Positions 1 through 8,655 of a DNA stretch of 64,000 nt are shown here, piece by piece. Numbering within the stretch: position 1 is the stretch's first letter; every line of letters starts with the position of its first letter. Source of the stretch: Nostoc sp. UCD121 (GTDB taxonomy: Bacteria; Cyanobacteriota; Cyanobacteriia; Cyanobacteriales; Nostocaceae); NCBI RefSeq assembly GCF_014222285.1, contig NZ_JACKZS010000010.1:1-64000 (forward strand). The letters run 5' to 3'. The translations under genes were made by a program, and so were the position numbers. The notes under the pieces were generated by a model, which saw only the letters and a program-made list of their open reading frames with translations, had not been told where the DNA came from and did not search any database.

Positions 1-458
1 GAGGCAATATAATTATTTTTTAGTATATATATATTTAGATCAAAAACAGATTCTTCTTTATAGTAATGTGAGCGTTTAAAAACCTTTATATCATATCCGT
101 TAGTAATTACAAAAAATAACGCATTAAAATTATCGTTATAAGATTTATTTTGTTGGACAACTTCATTTAATTTAGTTTCATTTGGTGCTATTGCTTTAAT
201 AGCCATAAGTGAGTTATTTGTATTTTGTTGCTGAATATCATTTGTTTTATAATAAACCTGAACAAATTCGGTATTTCTGTGATAATTTCCTGATTTAGAC
301 GTTAAAGGGTATTCACGACGACATCTCTCTGGATAACAGAGATAATGAAGCATTGGTAAAATAAACTTTTCTTTGACATCATCTTCATTTTGTAAAATCC
401 GATGGTCAAAACCTTGTATCCATGTAATAAATTTTTGAATTGACTCTGGAATAGTCAT
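1..458 (-). CDS. HsdR N-terminal-like protein (type I restriction R subunit family), partial
   Basis: An open frame of 152 codons starts at an ATG (456-458) and runs off the left edge, so only the N-terminal part is visible. The pattern resembles the N-terminal PD-(D/E)XK domain of type I restriction R subunits and their stand-alone cyanobacterial relatives: a REYPL strand, then TEFVQVYY, then MAIKAIAPNE, then FFVITNGYDIKVF, which matches the usual 'LTNG' strand. In active members the third block reads I-E-A-K. Here the aligned residues are I-K-A-I, so the catalytic Glu and Lys appear to be lost. No modification or specificity subunit is visible next to it. It could be a structural homologue with no nuclease activity. 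Family assignment is by motif only and the missing C-terminus limits confidence. Confidence 0.5.
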   Translation of the reverse strand, partial: MTIPESIQKFITWIQGFDHRILQNEDDVKEKFILPMLHYLCYPERCRREYPLTSKSGNYHRNTEFVQVYYKTNDIQQQNTNNSLMAIKAIAPNETKLNEVVQQNKSYNDNFNALFFVITNGYDIKVFKRSHYYKEESVFDLNIYILKNNYIA

Positions 459-842
459 CAGATAATCTACCTGCTAGTATAAATTTGCTATACCTTATTT
501 TATTTATATAATTAGTAATTTATCAATTCAGGTGAGATAGTATCGTGATTTTGAATACTATAATGAACCCTTCATCTTGATGTAAAGGATTGAGCAAATA
601 GAATAAGACTGTTGGCGAATTAATTTATTTAATTTCAGTGCGTTTCAACACACTTTAGCTAATAGCCCACAATGTATTGCAACTGGGAAAGCAACACTCT
701 CACCAATGTTTAAAGGCTGGTGATTTTAACCCATCGTTAATTGACCAACAGCCTTATAGAATAGAGCCTCCGGTACGCTGATGCAAACGCTACTACACAA
801 ACGAAATCCGCATACGAGAGGGCTAGGACTAATGAAAAACCA
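459..842. other. Intergenic region, no gene seen
   Basis: AT-rich spacer of 384 bases between two leftward genes. No convincing ORF or RNA was seen. A GC-richer patch near 764-800 (CCTCCGGTACGCTGATGC...) looks like a fragment of the dispersed 'tacgct' repeats seen elsewhere in the window. Confidence 0.5.
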
Positions 843-1739
843 CTAATTAAGCAAAGGCAAAAATTGGCGAATTAACCCAATTGTGACTGCCGGCAATTCC
901 AACTGTGGTGTTAACCCCACATCTTCTAACTCTTGAAAAAATCGGATTGCTTGGGGATTAATTTCAGCAAGGCGGCGACCAATCGAAGGCCCTGTAAATT
1001 CTGACTTTTGTCCCCAAATAATGGCGGTGGGAGTTATTAATTCTTGAATGTAAAGGGATAAATCAAAGCATAAATCGCCACGGACAAAGGACAGTGCTGC
1101 ATATTCAGCATTAGGCTGCTGGGCTGATTGCAAATAAGCATCTACAATTTCTTGGTACACTCGATTAGACTTAGCAAATTGCCGTTGCTCTAAGAAACTG
1201 CGAATACCCCCACTGGTGGCTACCCCCGTGCTGTAAATTAAACGGTCAACAACAGGAACACTTATTAACTGGGCAAAAAAACTACGTGAGTAGTCTTCGC
1301 CAAAGTCGGAAAGTCCGGCGGGGGTGGTGAGAATTAAAGCCTTGAATAAATCAGGATTAGCTGCTGCTACTCGAATTGTAAATGCTGCGGTCAAAGAAGA
1401 AGCGATCGCAGTTACAGGACCAGTACAAGTCTGCTGTAAAAACTCCCGAATCGTGGTCAAATAATCCTCAATATTATAATTCCGTGCCGGATGCTCAGAG
1501 CGACCCCAACCGATCAAATCGGGTGCAATGACCCGATATTCGGCGGCAAAAGCCGGATAAACCTTCGACCACTCATAGGCAGAAGACCCACCACCAAAGC
1601 CATGCAAGAACACCAAAGTTTCCCGAGCGTCTTTAGCAGTTACATTATTCTGCCAAGGCGCTCCATCAGCAGAATAATACACCATTCTACCTAGTGAGGT
1701 ATTTATAGAGTGTTGGTCAAATCCTTGTGGTTGAAACAT
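843..1739 (-). CDS. Alpha/beta hydrolase-fold protein, atypical catalytic residues
   Basis: 298-residue protein with a clear alpha/beta-hydrolase plan: FLHGFGGG (oxyanion strand, about residues 44-51), VIAPDLIGWGRSE (about 70-82), a nucleophile elbow at 113-117 (ASSLT, Ser115), a lid region, and a C-terminal ELPAVTIGLIRQFL helix. Two points are unusual. The elbow lacks the glycines of G-x-S-x-G. The place where the catalytic His normally sits (G-H-x-P) reads G-L-T-P near residue 276. The acid strand (IWGQKSEF) also lacks the usual Asp. The fold is therefore well supported but classical hydrolase activity is doubtful. I recall GLTPQLE-type ends from other cyanobacterial members, so this may be a fixed family trait. 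It stands alone, with no operon partners. Confidence 0.8.
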   Translation of the reverse strand: MFQPQGFDQHSINTSLGRMVYYSADGAPWQNNVTAKDARETLVFLHGFGGGSSAYEWSKVYPAFAAEYRVIAPDLIGWGRSEHPARNYNIEDYLTTIREFLQQTCTGPVTAIASSLTAAFTIRVAAANPDLFKALILTTPAGLSDFGEDYSRSFFAQLISVPVVDRLIYSTGVATSGGIRSFLEQRQFAKSNRVYQEIVDAYLQSAQQPNAEYAALSFVRGDLCFDLSLYIQELITPTAIIWGQKSEFTGPSIGRRLAEINPQAIRFFQELEDVGLTPQLELPAVTIGLIRQFLPLLN

Positions 1740-2246
1740 AAGTATTTTTTGTTGATTGTAGTCATTCGTTGGTACAAGTGAAAGTAGTGATGCGGGTAAA
1801 CGCTGAGAGAATTTTGATCCTGTCTTTGCGTCCCCAGGTCTTTTTTAGTTACACTGAATGCTTACGTGTTTAGTTCAAACTTCCACTCATTGTTATTATC
1901 AGCGAATCAATTGCTCTAAGACTTCTCACCACCGTCAGATTAAGCAGATGTAAAATTACTGGATTACTTGTAAAGATTTGGTGATTTTTTTTCACAATAA
2001 AAAGGAAATTAACCTTGAAATTACTGTTTTACAAGGCTTTTTATGGTAGCGAGTATCACTAAAGCCTAAATCCAGCATAAGTTTTTATGGTAATCTATCA
2101 AAAAACTCATAAATAATTTTGAGCGTTAAAAACAGTTGAAACGCTCATTTTAATAGGCTATTTATTCTACTTCTATATGTAAGATAAATTGCTTTTGATG
2201 TATAAGCAATCTAATTATTATCTAAGTAATGGTAAGGCGGGATGTC
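1740..2246. other. Intergenic region between divergent genes
   Basis: 507 bases of AT-rich sequence between a leftward hydrolase gene and a rightward gene. It should hold both promoters, but no confident -35/-10 pair could be fixed. No ORF or strong hairpin was seen. Confidence 0.4.
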
Positions 2247-2831
2247 ATGGTAAAGCAGGCTACTCTTCAATCAAATAAACTACCAACGATTGAAGACGCT
2301 GAATTTGCGTTTGACAAGTTTAATATACAAAATGAAATTAAAGCTTCAGCTTGTAGGGATCAGGTCGAGTCAGCCATTGATGCTGCCAGAATTACTGTAC
2401 CTACTTGTATTTTTTTAGACCTAGAAGAGTTGAAGTGTTTTGAACCAGTAGAGCGCCAGTATGAACGCTGGGGAGTAATTTTTCACAATTCTCTAGCAAT
2501 ACAACCATCAAATCCAGCATTTCCAGCCTATTCAGGGCTAACAGTTTTAATGGGAGCGCCCAAAAGCGGATTTGTAGAAGCTACTTTCTTGCGTCCGGTT
2601 AACTCAGTTAGTGCCTTTGTCACTAGTTCTCAACGGCTAGTACTTTCTGCTTACGATCGCGATCGCCAACTGCTCGGTCAAACTGCACTACCAGGCTCTA
2701 ATCTTGCCAATTCAGACTCAGCAATTTCCCCCAATACCTTATTATCTATAAATGTGAATAACATCTATAGCGTTACCTTCTGTGCTTTTGATGGTCAATT
2801 CACCATTGACAACTTTCATTTTTGCCTTTAA
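2247..2831 (+). CDS. Conserved hypothetical protein, probable beta-sandwich
   Basis: 194 residues from the ATG at 2247. An in-frame ATG at 2229 exists, but 2247 is preceded by AAGGCGGG at a good distance, so the internal start is preferred. Not recognised as a named family. The C-terminal half is strand-rich and ends NIYSVTFCAFDGQFTIDNFHF. It resembles the cyanobacterial extracytoplasmic beta-sandwich proteins that end in a 'tiDNF.f' strand, often carbohydrate-binding-like. No signal peptide or membrane span is visible. It is a single gene ahead of a membrane protein gene about 180 bases downstream. No function is proposed. Confidence 0.6.
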   Translation: MVKQATLQSNKLPTIEDAEFAFDKFNIQNEIKASACRDQVESAIDAARITVPTCIFLDLEELKCFEPVERQYERWGVIFHNSLAIQPSNPAFPAYSGLTVLMGAPKSGFVEATFLRPVNSVSAFVTSSQRLVLSAYDRDRQLLGQTALPGSNLANSDSAISPNTLLSINVNNIYSVTFCAFDGQFTIDNFHFCL

Positions 2832-3010
2832 AAAGCCTTTATGCCCTTGCTCTGAGCCATCTAAAATGCTATCTTTATTTCCGCCGTGCTGTACTAGTCT
2901 ACTATCTGTCGATGCAAAGCAGGCATCTTGTGGTTTGGGTCTTCACCTTTTCTTCATTCCCTAGTAAAACTTATACAATAGGTAATTTCGTAATCAAGTA
3001 GGTAAACACT

Positions 3011-3808
3011 GTGGCACAGGCTTCGTCTTCTTGGCAGCAATTGATCAACCAGATCCCCAACTGGAACTGGTCGCATCCATTGTTCAAGACAAAAGGAGCT
3101 ACAAAGCAGCAAACATTTCAGCGTTTCTCTGGGCCTGGAGGCTTTCTTGGGTTCCTGACAATCGTCGTTGCTATGTTGTTGTGGAACTGGATGCTGCTAT
3201 TGGCTCTCTTAATGGGCATTGGGGTAATGGTATTGGTTTACTCAATGCAGAAGTGGGACTGGCAATTGCACTGGTCTAAGATACGTAAGTTCTTAAACAG
3301 TTCAAATCGTCGATTAGTCTTAGCAGTCATTAGTGGTGGTCTTGCTACTGTCAGCACTTATATGGCTGCTGCAATTTGGGTTGACTCTCACAGTTCTTGG
3401 ATTGCAGCTGGTGCTATTATCCAAGGCGTGGGAACCCTGTTAACTTTGATTTTATTAGTCTGGCAAATTGTCAACTTCTATGAAAATCGAGAAGAAGACT
3501 ACCTTGATCAGTTGTTGGTCAATTTAACAGACAAAGATCCATTGAAACGGTTGATTGCCTTACGTCAACTAACTAAATTCATCAGCCGTCAGCGAGTTGA
3601 TTCTTCAGTGCAGCAAGATGTTGCCGAATGCTTGCAACTTTTACTCAGTCGAGAGGAAGAAGTTGCGATCCGAGAGGCAGCTTTTAAGAGTTTACAAGCT
3701 TGCGATCGCCTCCGGTCGGTCGGAGACCATCGTTTACAAGTGCTACCCCCCAAGACAGCAGCACCTTTTGTACCCGTATCAGCAAAAGTCAAACATCACG
3801 TTTATTAG
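3011..3808 (+). CDS. Cyanobacterial membrane protein with HEAT/ARM-like C-terminus
   Basis: 265 residues starting at a GTG. After a Trp-rich N-terminus come four likely membrane spans in two hairpins: about residues 45-80 (FLGFLTIVVAMLLWNWMLLL and the following ALLMGIGVMVLVYS) and about 103-152 (LVLAVISGGLATVSTYMAAA and GAIIQGVGTLLTLILLVWQI). The soluble C-terminal part (about 160-250) has short helical pairs such as DPLKRLIALRQLTKFI and EEVAIREAAFKSLQACD, typical of HEAT/armadillo-like repeats. This suggests an inner- or thylakoid-membrane scaffold facing the cytoplasm. The family looks cyanobacterial and uncharacterised. The gene stands alone and is followed at once by heptamer tandem repeats. 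Confidence 0.75.
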   Translation: MAQASSSWQQLINQIPNWNWSHPLFKTKGATKQQTFQRFSGPGGFLGFLTIVVAMLLWNWMLLLALLMGIGVMVLVYSMQKWDWQLHWSKIRKFLNSSNRRLVLAVISGGLATVSTYMAAAIWVDSHSSWIAAGAIIQGVGTLLTLILLVWQIVNFYENREEDYLDQLLVNLTDKDPLKRLIALRQLTKFISRQRVDSSVQQDVAECLQLLLSREEEVAIREAAFKSLQACDRLRSVGDHRLQVLPPKTAAPFVPVSAKVKHHVY

Positions 3809-3810
3809 TC

Positions 3811-3896
3811 ATTTGTCATTTGTCATTTGTCATTTGTCATTTGTCTAATAACTAATTCCCATTCCCCATTCCCCATTCTCCATTCCCAGTTCCCAA
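3811..3896. repeat. Two heptamer tandem-repeat tracts (STRR type)
   Basis: Five perfect ATTTGTC units lie at 3811-3845, followed at about 3855-3896 by degenerate CCCCATT/CCCAATT units. Such short tandemly repeated sequences are a hallmark of Nostoc/Anabaena genomes. They lie between convergent genes. Confidence 0.85.
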
Positions 3897-3899
3897 TTT

Positions 3900-4646
3900 T
3901 TATTTTCGAGACAACTGTCCATTAGTAACTTGCACTACCGGATGATTGCACCGCCGTACCAATTGTTCATCATGAGTGGTAACAATTACCGTAGCTCCAA
4001 AAGAATTTAACTTCTGGAGAATTTGGATTACTTGCCAGGAATTATCAGGATCGAGATTTCCAGTAGGCTCGTCTGCTAACAGTAATGGTGGTGTACCAAC
4101 GATCGCACGAGCAATACTCACCCGTTGTTGCTCTCCTCCAGATAGTTGATCTGGGAAGCAATCAGCTTTACTCAGTAAACCCACCAGCTTTAAAGTTGGT
4201 TCTAAACGTCGTTGAATTTCTTTACGGGTATACCCTTGAGCTTGCAGCACAAAAGTCACATTTTCTGCTACTGTTCGTTGGCTAATCAGTTTGTAGTCTT
4301 GAAACACAATGCCAATCCGTCGCCGAAATAATGACAAGCGATCGCCCCGTAAACCCGCTATATTACACTCATCAACAATTACTTCTCCCTGTGTAGGCAA
4401 CTCCTGGCCATACAACAGTTTCAAGAGCGTTGATTTACCAGAACCACTTGGCCCGGTAATAAACAGAAATTCTCCCTTTTTTACCTCAAGGTTCGCATTC
4501 AATAAGGCGTGAGTGCCGTTAGCATAAGTCTTGCTCACAGATTGCAATGTCACCTTTGCAGTAGTATTACTACCATGCTGTTGAGTTGCAGAGTCCTCTC
4601 TCTGAACGGATTTATCTGTTTTAACTTGAGTTGTTAATACTGGCAT
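3900..4646 (-). CDS. ftsE: Cell-division ABC ATPase FtsE
   Basis: 248 residues from the ATG at 4644-4646. The frame is open 11 codons further, but this ATG has GAGGAAA about 7 bases upstream and gives MPVLTTQV. Walker [11 protein letters not shown]-loop FQDYKL, signature [14 protein letters not shown] and Walker [13 protein letters not shown] are intact. The sequence [14 protein letters not shown] with EPTGNLDPD is characteristic of FtsE, which works with the membrane protein FtsX to control septal peptidoglycan hydrolases. A 25-30-residue N-terminal extension rich in Gln/Thr precedes the core. ftsX is not adjacent. The upstream leftward gene is a glycosyltransferase, separated by a hairpin. 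Confidence 0.88.
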   Translation of the reverse strand: MPVLTTQVKTDKSVQREDSATQQHGSNTTAKVTLQSVSKTYANGTHALLNANLEVKKGEFLFITGPSGSGKSTLLKLLYGQELPTQGEVIVDECNIAGLRGDRLSLFRRRIGIVFQDYKLISQRTVAENVTFVLQAQGYTRKEIQRRLEPTLKLVGLLSKADCFPDQLSGGEQQRVSIARAIVGTPPLLLADEPTGNLDPDNSWQVIQILQKLNSFGATVIVTTHDEQLVRRCNHPVVQVTNGQLSRK

Positions 4647-4968
4647 TGTTAAATTTTCCTCATAACCACAACTAAACAATTTGCCGACTTAGATGTGACA
4701 TTGCCTATCAAAATAAGGATTCCCAGGTTTTGCCTGGGAATTTAAAATTCAACAAAGAAAATTTAAAATTTTTTGAAGACTTCAGTATTAATTAAGTAAT
4801 AATACAGACTAAACGCCCCGCTACTGCTAGCAAAACTCTTAACCAAGTAAAGTCCTTACTAATGACCAATACTTCTCTGCGAGAGGCTGCGCCAACGACT
4901 ACGCTCAGTACAAGTGACGAAGCACAAATGACAGCCCTTACCAGTTAGCTTTAATTGCGCCAACTTAC
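4647..4968. other. Intergenic region with a hairpin and a dispersed repeat
   Basis: 322 bases between two leftward genes. It holds a hairpin at 4720-4740 and a dispersed 'gagaggctgcgcc...acgctc' repeat at about 4871-4908 that resembles a repeat near 43782-43806. Confidence 0.5.
4720..4740 (-). terminator. Probable terminator downstream of the WecG/TagA gene
   Basis: Perfect 8-bp stem TTCCCAGG/CCTGGGAA with a 5-base loop. Read on the minus strand it is followed by ATCCTTATTTTG, a weak T-rich tail. It lies between the glycosyltransferase gene and ftsE. Confidence 0.5.
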
Positions 4969-5724
4969 TTAACTAATTGCATCTTTTGCTGTCAAACGAT
5001 AAATAAAAGCTTTGACAGCAAAAGCAGGCAAAGCCAACATTCGCCGCCAACGCCAAGGTTCTTGATACAGCCGATACAACCATTCCAAATTATTATTTGC
5101 TAACCAGGCGGGAGCGCGGGTTTTAGTTCCCGACCAAATATCAAAACTACCACCAACGCCAATCCAAATTGCTTGAGGACACAAATGGCGGTTTTCGGCA
5201 ATCCATAACTCTTGACGTGGCACTCCCAAACCGACAAAAATCACTTGTGGCTGCAATTGAGCAAGAGTTTGTTGCAATTGCGCTTCTTCTTCTGGGGAAT
5301 GGTAGCCTGAGTGAGTGCCTACTATATTCAAATCTGGAATTTGCTGCTGCCAAAAATCTGCCGCAGTTGAGGCCACCCCAGGTGCTGCTCCATAAAAAAA
5401 CACCTTTGCCCCTGTCTTCTGTTGTCCAAGTTCTTGCAAAAGTTTTTCTGCTAATTCAATTCCCGGAAAACGCTGAACTTTTTGCCATAATAATAACCGT
5501 AAATACAGAACAACCCCGGCTCCATCTGGAATAACTAGTTCAGCATTTTTAATTATCTGAGCGAGTGATTCATCCTGCTCTGCCTGCATAGTCATTTCTG
5601 CATTGAGCGTTACTACATGAATTCCTCTGCCTTGTTCTAGGCTTTCTAACAACCAGCCTGGATAGTTAGCCATCACATGAACTGGTATTCCCAATACTGA
5701 AAATGCTTGATTGCCTTTAGACAT
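4969..5724 (-). CDS. WecG/TagA/CpsF-family glycosyltransferase (GT26)
   Basis: 251 residues, full length for the family. Family motifs occur in order: VVTLNAEM (about 37-44), VIPDGAGVV (the conserved Asp of TagA-type enzymes), RFPGIELAEKLL, VFFYGAAPG, FVGLGVPRQELWI, WIGVGGSFDIWSGTKTRAP and LEWLYRLYQEPWRWRR at the C-terminus. Such enzymes add N-acetylmannosamine or similar sugars to lipid-linked intermediates in cell-surface glycan synthesis. The arginine-rich end probably docks on the membrane. The actual sugar donor cannot be inferred. No glycan cluster is adjacent, although ManC, LCP and other envelope genes lie further along the window. Confidence 0.88.
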   Translation of the reverse strand: MSKGNQAFSVLGIPVHVMANYPGWLLESLEQGRGIHVVTLNAEMTMQAEQDESLAQIIKNAELVIPDGAGVVLYLRLLLWQKVQRFPGIELAEKLLQELGQQKTGAKVFFYGAAPGVASTAADFWQQQIPDLNIVGTHSGYHSPEEEAQLQQTLAQLQPQVIFVGLGVPRQELWIAENRHLCPQAIWIGVGGSFDIWSGTKTRAPAWLANNNLEWLYRLYQEPWRWRRMLALPAFAVKAFIYRLTAKDAIS

Positions 5725-6097
5725 AGCCTATTCTTGAGTAACCCTCACGCCAGATTTACTTGAATGTTAAGTTTATCAAATTTTTTATATTAGAACTTAG
5801 GCAGGAAAGATCCCCAGTGCCTTGGAACAATAGAAAGCTTGACATACTGCCTATTTTAAACATTGGCTCTACAAGGGTGCGGTTTTGAAACAGGGGATTT
5901 TTCAGGGCGCTTGTACTTGGGCTGAATCAGTGCAAACTTTATTATGAAAGTGTAATATTAACCCAGTATAAAAAAGCTCAACTTGCAACTCTGGTTCCGG
6001 GAACAGAAGCTCCTACTATACTGCTTACAGTTAGTGTGGGAGTATGTCACGAAACTCGACTTTATGGTTAAGGTAGTGTAACGGGCTGAAGTTGGCT
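5725..6097. other. Intergenic region between divergent genes
   Basis: 373 bases ahead of the response-regulator operon. No ORF was seen. A TTGACA at about 5838 has no convincing -10 at 17 bases, so no promoter is called. Confidence 0.4.
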
Positions 6098-6817
6098 ATG
6101 AGTAAAATTCGTATTGCTTTAATTGAAGATCATGACCTCACTCGCGTGGGTATTCGGACAGCGCTCATCCAAAAGGATGAAATTGAAGTTGTAGGTGAAG
6201 CTGCCAATGCTGCCGAGGGGCTAAAGATGTTAAAAATGGTACAACCTGATATTGCGATCGTAGATATTGGTTTACCAGATAAAGATGGTATTGAACTAAC
6301 ACGGGAGGTAAAATCTACTGCAAATGGGCAGCAGCTAGCCACAAAAGTGTTAATTTTGACGCTGCGGGATAACAAAGAAGCTGTGTTGGCAGCTTTTGCT
6401 GCTGGTGCAGACTCTTACTGTATGAAAGATATCAAATTTGATAATTTGCTGGAAGCAGTGAGAGTAACTTACAATGGCAACGCCTGGATCGATCCAGCGA
6501 TCGCTCGAATTGTATTACAACAAGCACAACAAAATCCTCAAAAGTTGGAATCAGCTTTTGTAGATACCAAGACTATTGCCTCTAACCCTGATTATGTCGA
6601 GAATCTGGAAGGAATTCAACCTTACACCCTGACAGAACGGGAATTAGAAGTGCTACAGTTGATTGTCGAAGGTTGTAGTAATGCACTAATTGCGGAAAGA
6701 CTTTACATCACTGTTGGGACTGTTAAAACTCACGTTCGCAATATTTTGAATAAGCTATGTGCCGATGACCGTACCCAAGCAGCAGTACGCGCCCTGCGTT
6801 CTGGTTTAGTTGGGTAA
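6098..6817 (+). CDS. NarL/FixJ-family response regulator
   Basis: 239 residues from ATG 6098; an in-frame TTG two codons earlier is less likely. The receiver domain (about 4-125) has the acidic pair E10-D11, phosphoacceptor D56 in VDIGLPDKDG, LTL with Thr and K of CMKDIKF. A linker leads to a LuxR-type helix-turn-helix at about 170-235 (LTERELEVLQLIVEG, then VGTVKTHVRNILNKL). It probably activates transcription when phosphorylated. The next two genes on the same strand are a REC-GAF-PP2C phosphatase and an anti-sigma-like kinase, so the regulator may belong to the same response. Its cognate kinase is not adjacent. Confidence 0.92.
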   Translation: MSKIRIALIEDHDLTRVGIRTALIQKDEIEVVGEAANAAEGLKMLKMVQPDIAIVDIGLPDKDGIELTREVKSTANGQQLATKVLILTLRDNKEAVLAAFAAGADSYCMKDIKFDNLLEAVRVTYNGNAWIDPAIARIVLQQAQQNPQKLESAFVDTKTIASNPDYVENLEGIQPYTLTERELEVLQLIVEGCSNALIAERLYITVGTVKTHVRNILNKLCADDRTQAAVRALRSGLVG

Positions 6818-6981
6818 AGGTAATTTTTATGTGGAGCAATTGAGAAAGATTAAGGGAAACTCATAACTTTGAGAAAGTGATATTTTCAAAGTGAATAGCT
6901 TCTCTGATTTTCTGTGATTTATTATGTGGGATAAACATCACACTATATCGCCATTCAAACATCTCAAAAGTAAAGTCAAAT

Positions 6982-8655
6982 ATGGCTGAGACAGGGGTCG
7001 AAAAACTTAAGCTCATGGTGGTAGATGATGAGCCAGACAACCTAGATTTACTCTACCGTACTTTTAGACGAGATTTTCAAGTATATAAAGCCAATCATGC
7101 CTTTGGCGCTTTGGAAATCTTGGATCAATTTGGCGAAATGGCGGTGATTATTTCTGACCAAAGAATGCCAGAAATGAATGGAACGGAATTTTTTAGTCGG
7201 ACAGTAGAGCGCTTTCCAGACACGATCCGAATTTTGTTAACTGGTTTTACTGATGTTGAAGATTTAGTGGATGCCATTAACTCTGGTCAGGTATTCAAGT
7301 ATATTACCAAACCCTGGAATCCAGATAAACTTAGGGCATTAGTTGAGCAAGCGACTGATACATATCGTGTAGTCAAGAAGCGCACGCAAGAGTTGCGTCG
7401 GGCCCTACGGCGAGAATCTTTGTTTAATGCCGTAACAACCGCAATTCGGGAGTCTTTAGACTACGATAGTATGCTGCAAAAAATTGTCGCAACCATTGGA
7501 CAAACATTTGACGCTAGCAGTTGCTTGCTCAGACCAGTAGAGGGCGATCGCCTGATACAAGATGAGTTTTCATACTACGATCCTAAATCCAATGTATTAG
7601 ATTGCTTCTTCGACCCCAGTATTTTAATTGAAAAAGTGCTGGAAACCGGTCATTATCAACTTACTCAAGAAATATATGAGGGCAACCCCTGTCACCATTT
7701 GGTTGTGCCACTTAGCTACCAGCAGCATTTGTTGGCTGTGCTGGCCCTCCACCAATGGGGACGCGATCGCCCCTGGCAAGACGAAGACATCCAACTAATT
7801 GCAGGTGTTGCCGAACAAGCAGCCTTAGCTCTCTCTCAAGCAAAACTCTACCAGCGTCTCCAAGAAAAGCAACAGCAGATTCATAATGAGTTGGAGGTGG
7901 CTCGGCAAATTCAATACAACTTACTACGTCAAAGTTTACCTGATATCAAAGGTGTAAAAGTGCAAGCCTGTTGCTACCCAGCGCGGGAAGTAGGAGGCGA
8001 TTTCTTTGAAGTGTTTGTTCATCCCAAAGGGGACTTGTGGTTAGCAGTGGGTGATGTCTCTGGTAAGGGTGTCCCAGCTGCTTTATTTATGGCTAGTATT
8101 ATTTCAGTTTTGCGCCGAGAATTATCTCAAGAAACACCAGCCGAGCCGAATGTGGTTATGCAAAACCTCAATTATGCTCTGAGTGAAGATTTAATTAGCA
8201 ACAATTATTTCATTACTCTTGTGTTAGCGTGTTATACCCCTAGTACGAAGGAACTAGTCTACACGAATGCCGGTCATATTTATCCACTGTTATGGTCACG
8301 CCAAGACGCTTTAGGCGACAATCCTAATTACCTAAAAGTCCGCAGCGTTCCCTTGGGAATCTTACCCAAGTGGCAGGCACAGTCTGGTCGTTTGGTTCTC
8401 GCTACTGGAGACACATTGTTACTCGCTAGTGATGGTATTACAGAAGCAACGATCTCAAATGATTCTGATTTAACAGTAAAAAATGGCTCTAGTCCTGAGG
8501 CAGTTAATCGTTCTATGCTGAACCAAGATGGTCTTTGGCAACTGTTACAACAAGAAGAACAACCACTTTCTCTCAACCATTTACTAGCTCGCATCCAGGC
8601 AGATAACCACATTCAAGAAGACGATCAAACTATACTTTCACTGGAGATTTTATAA
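6982..8655 (+). CDS. RsbU-type phosphatase: REC-GAF-PP2C (SpoIIE)
   Basis: 557 residues in three modules. A receiver domain (about 9-125) has D15-D16, phosphoacceptor D59 in SDQRMPEMNG, LLTGFTD and YITKPW. A GAF domain (about 150-290) ends in ALALSQAKLYQRL and leads into a short coiled linker. The SpoIIE-type PP2C domain (about 330-555) has metal-binding motifs REVGGDFFEVF, GDVSGKGVPAALFMA, TNAGHIYPLL and LLASDGITEA. Such proteins dephosphorylate a STAS anti-anti-sigma protein when the receiver is phosphorylated. The next gene, 0-3 bases downstream, encodes the matching RsbW-like kinase. No STAS protein is encoded here, so that partner must lie elsewhere. Confidence 0.92.
   Translation: MAETGVEKLKLMVVDDEPDNLDLLYRTFRRDFQVYKANHAFGALEILDQFGEMAVIISDQRMPEMNGTEFFSRTVERFPDTIRILLTGFTDVEDLVDAINSGQVFKYITKPWNPDKLRALVEQATDTYRVVKKRTQELRRALRRESLFNAVTTAIRESLDYDSMLQKIVATIGQTFDASSCLLRPVEGDRLIQDEFSYYDPKSNVLDCFFDPSILIEKVLETGHYQLTQEIYEGNPCHHLVVPLSYQQHLLAVLALHQWGRDRPWQDEDIQLIAGVAEQAALALSQAKLYQRLQEKQQQIHNELEVARQIQYNLLRQSLPDIKGVKVQACCYPAREVGGDFFEVFVHPKGDLWLAVGDVSGKGVPAALFMASIISVLRRELSQETPAEPNVVMQNLNYALSEDLISNNYFITLVLACYTPSTKELVYTNAGHIYPLLWSRQDALGDNPNYLKVRSVPLGILPKWQAQSGRLVLATGDTLLLASDGITEATISNDSDLTVKNGSSPEAVNRSMLNQDGLWQLLQQEEQPLSLNHLLARIQADNHIQEDDQTILSLEIL

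Noticed and set aside
3589-3848. ORFs in other frames over the end of the membrane protein gene at 3011-3808
   Set aside because: Alternative frames of a gene with clear membrane spans and helical repeats; one also runs into the tandem repeat.
3811-3896. Short regular repeats that could be taken for a CRISPR array
   Set aside because: Units are 7 bases, directly adjoining, with no spacers and no cas genes; they are Nostoc-type tandem repeats.
5169-5534. 121-codon ORF on the + strand opposite the WecG/TagA gene
   Set aside because: It is a mirror frame of a gene with clear family motifs and has no ribosome site or family match.
5838-5870. TTGACA promoter ahead of the response-regulator operon
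   Set aside because: No -10 at the right distance and over 200 bases from the start codon.
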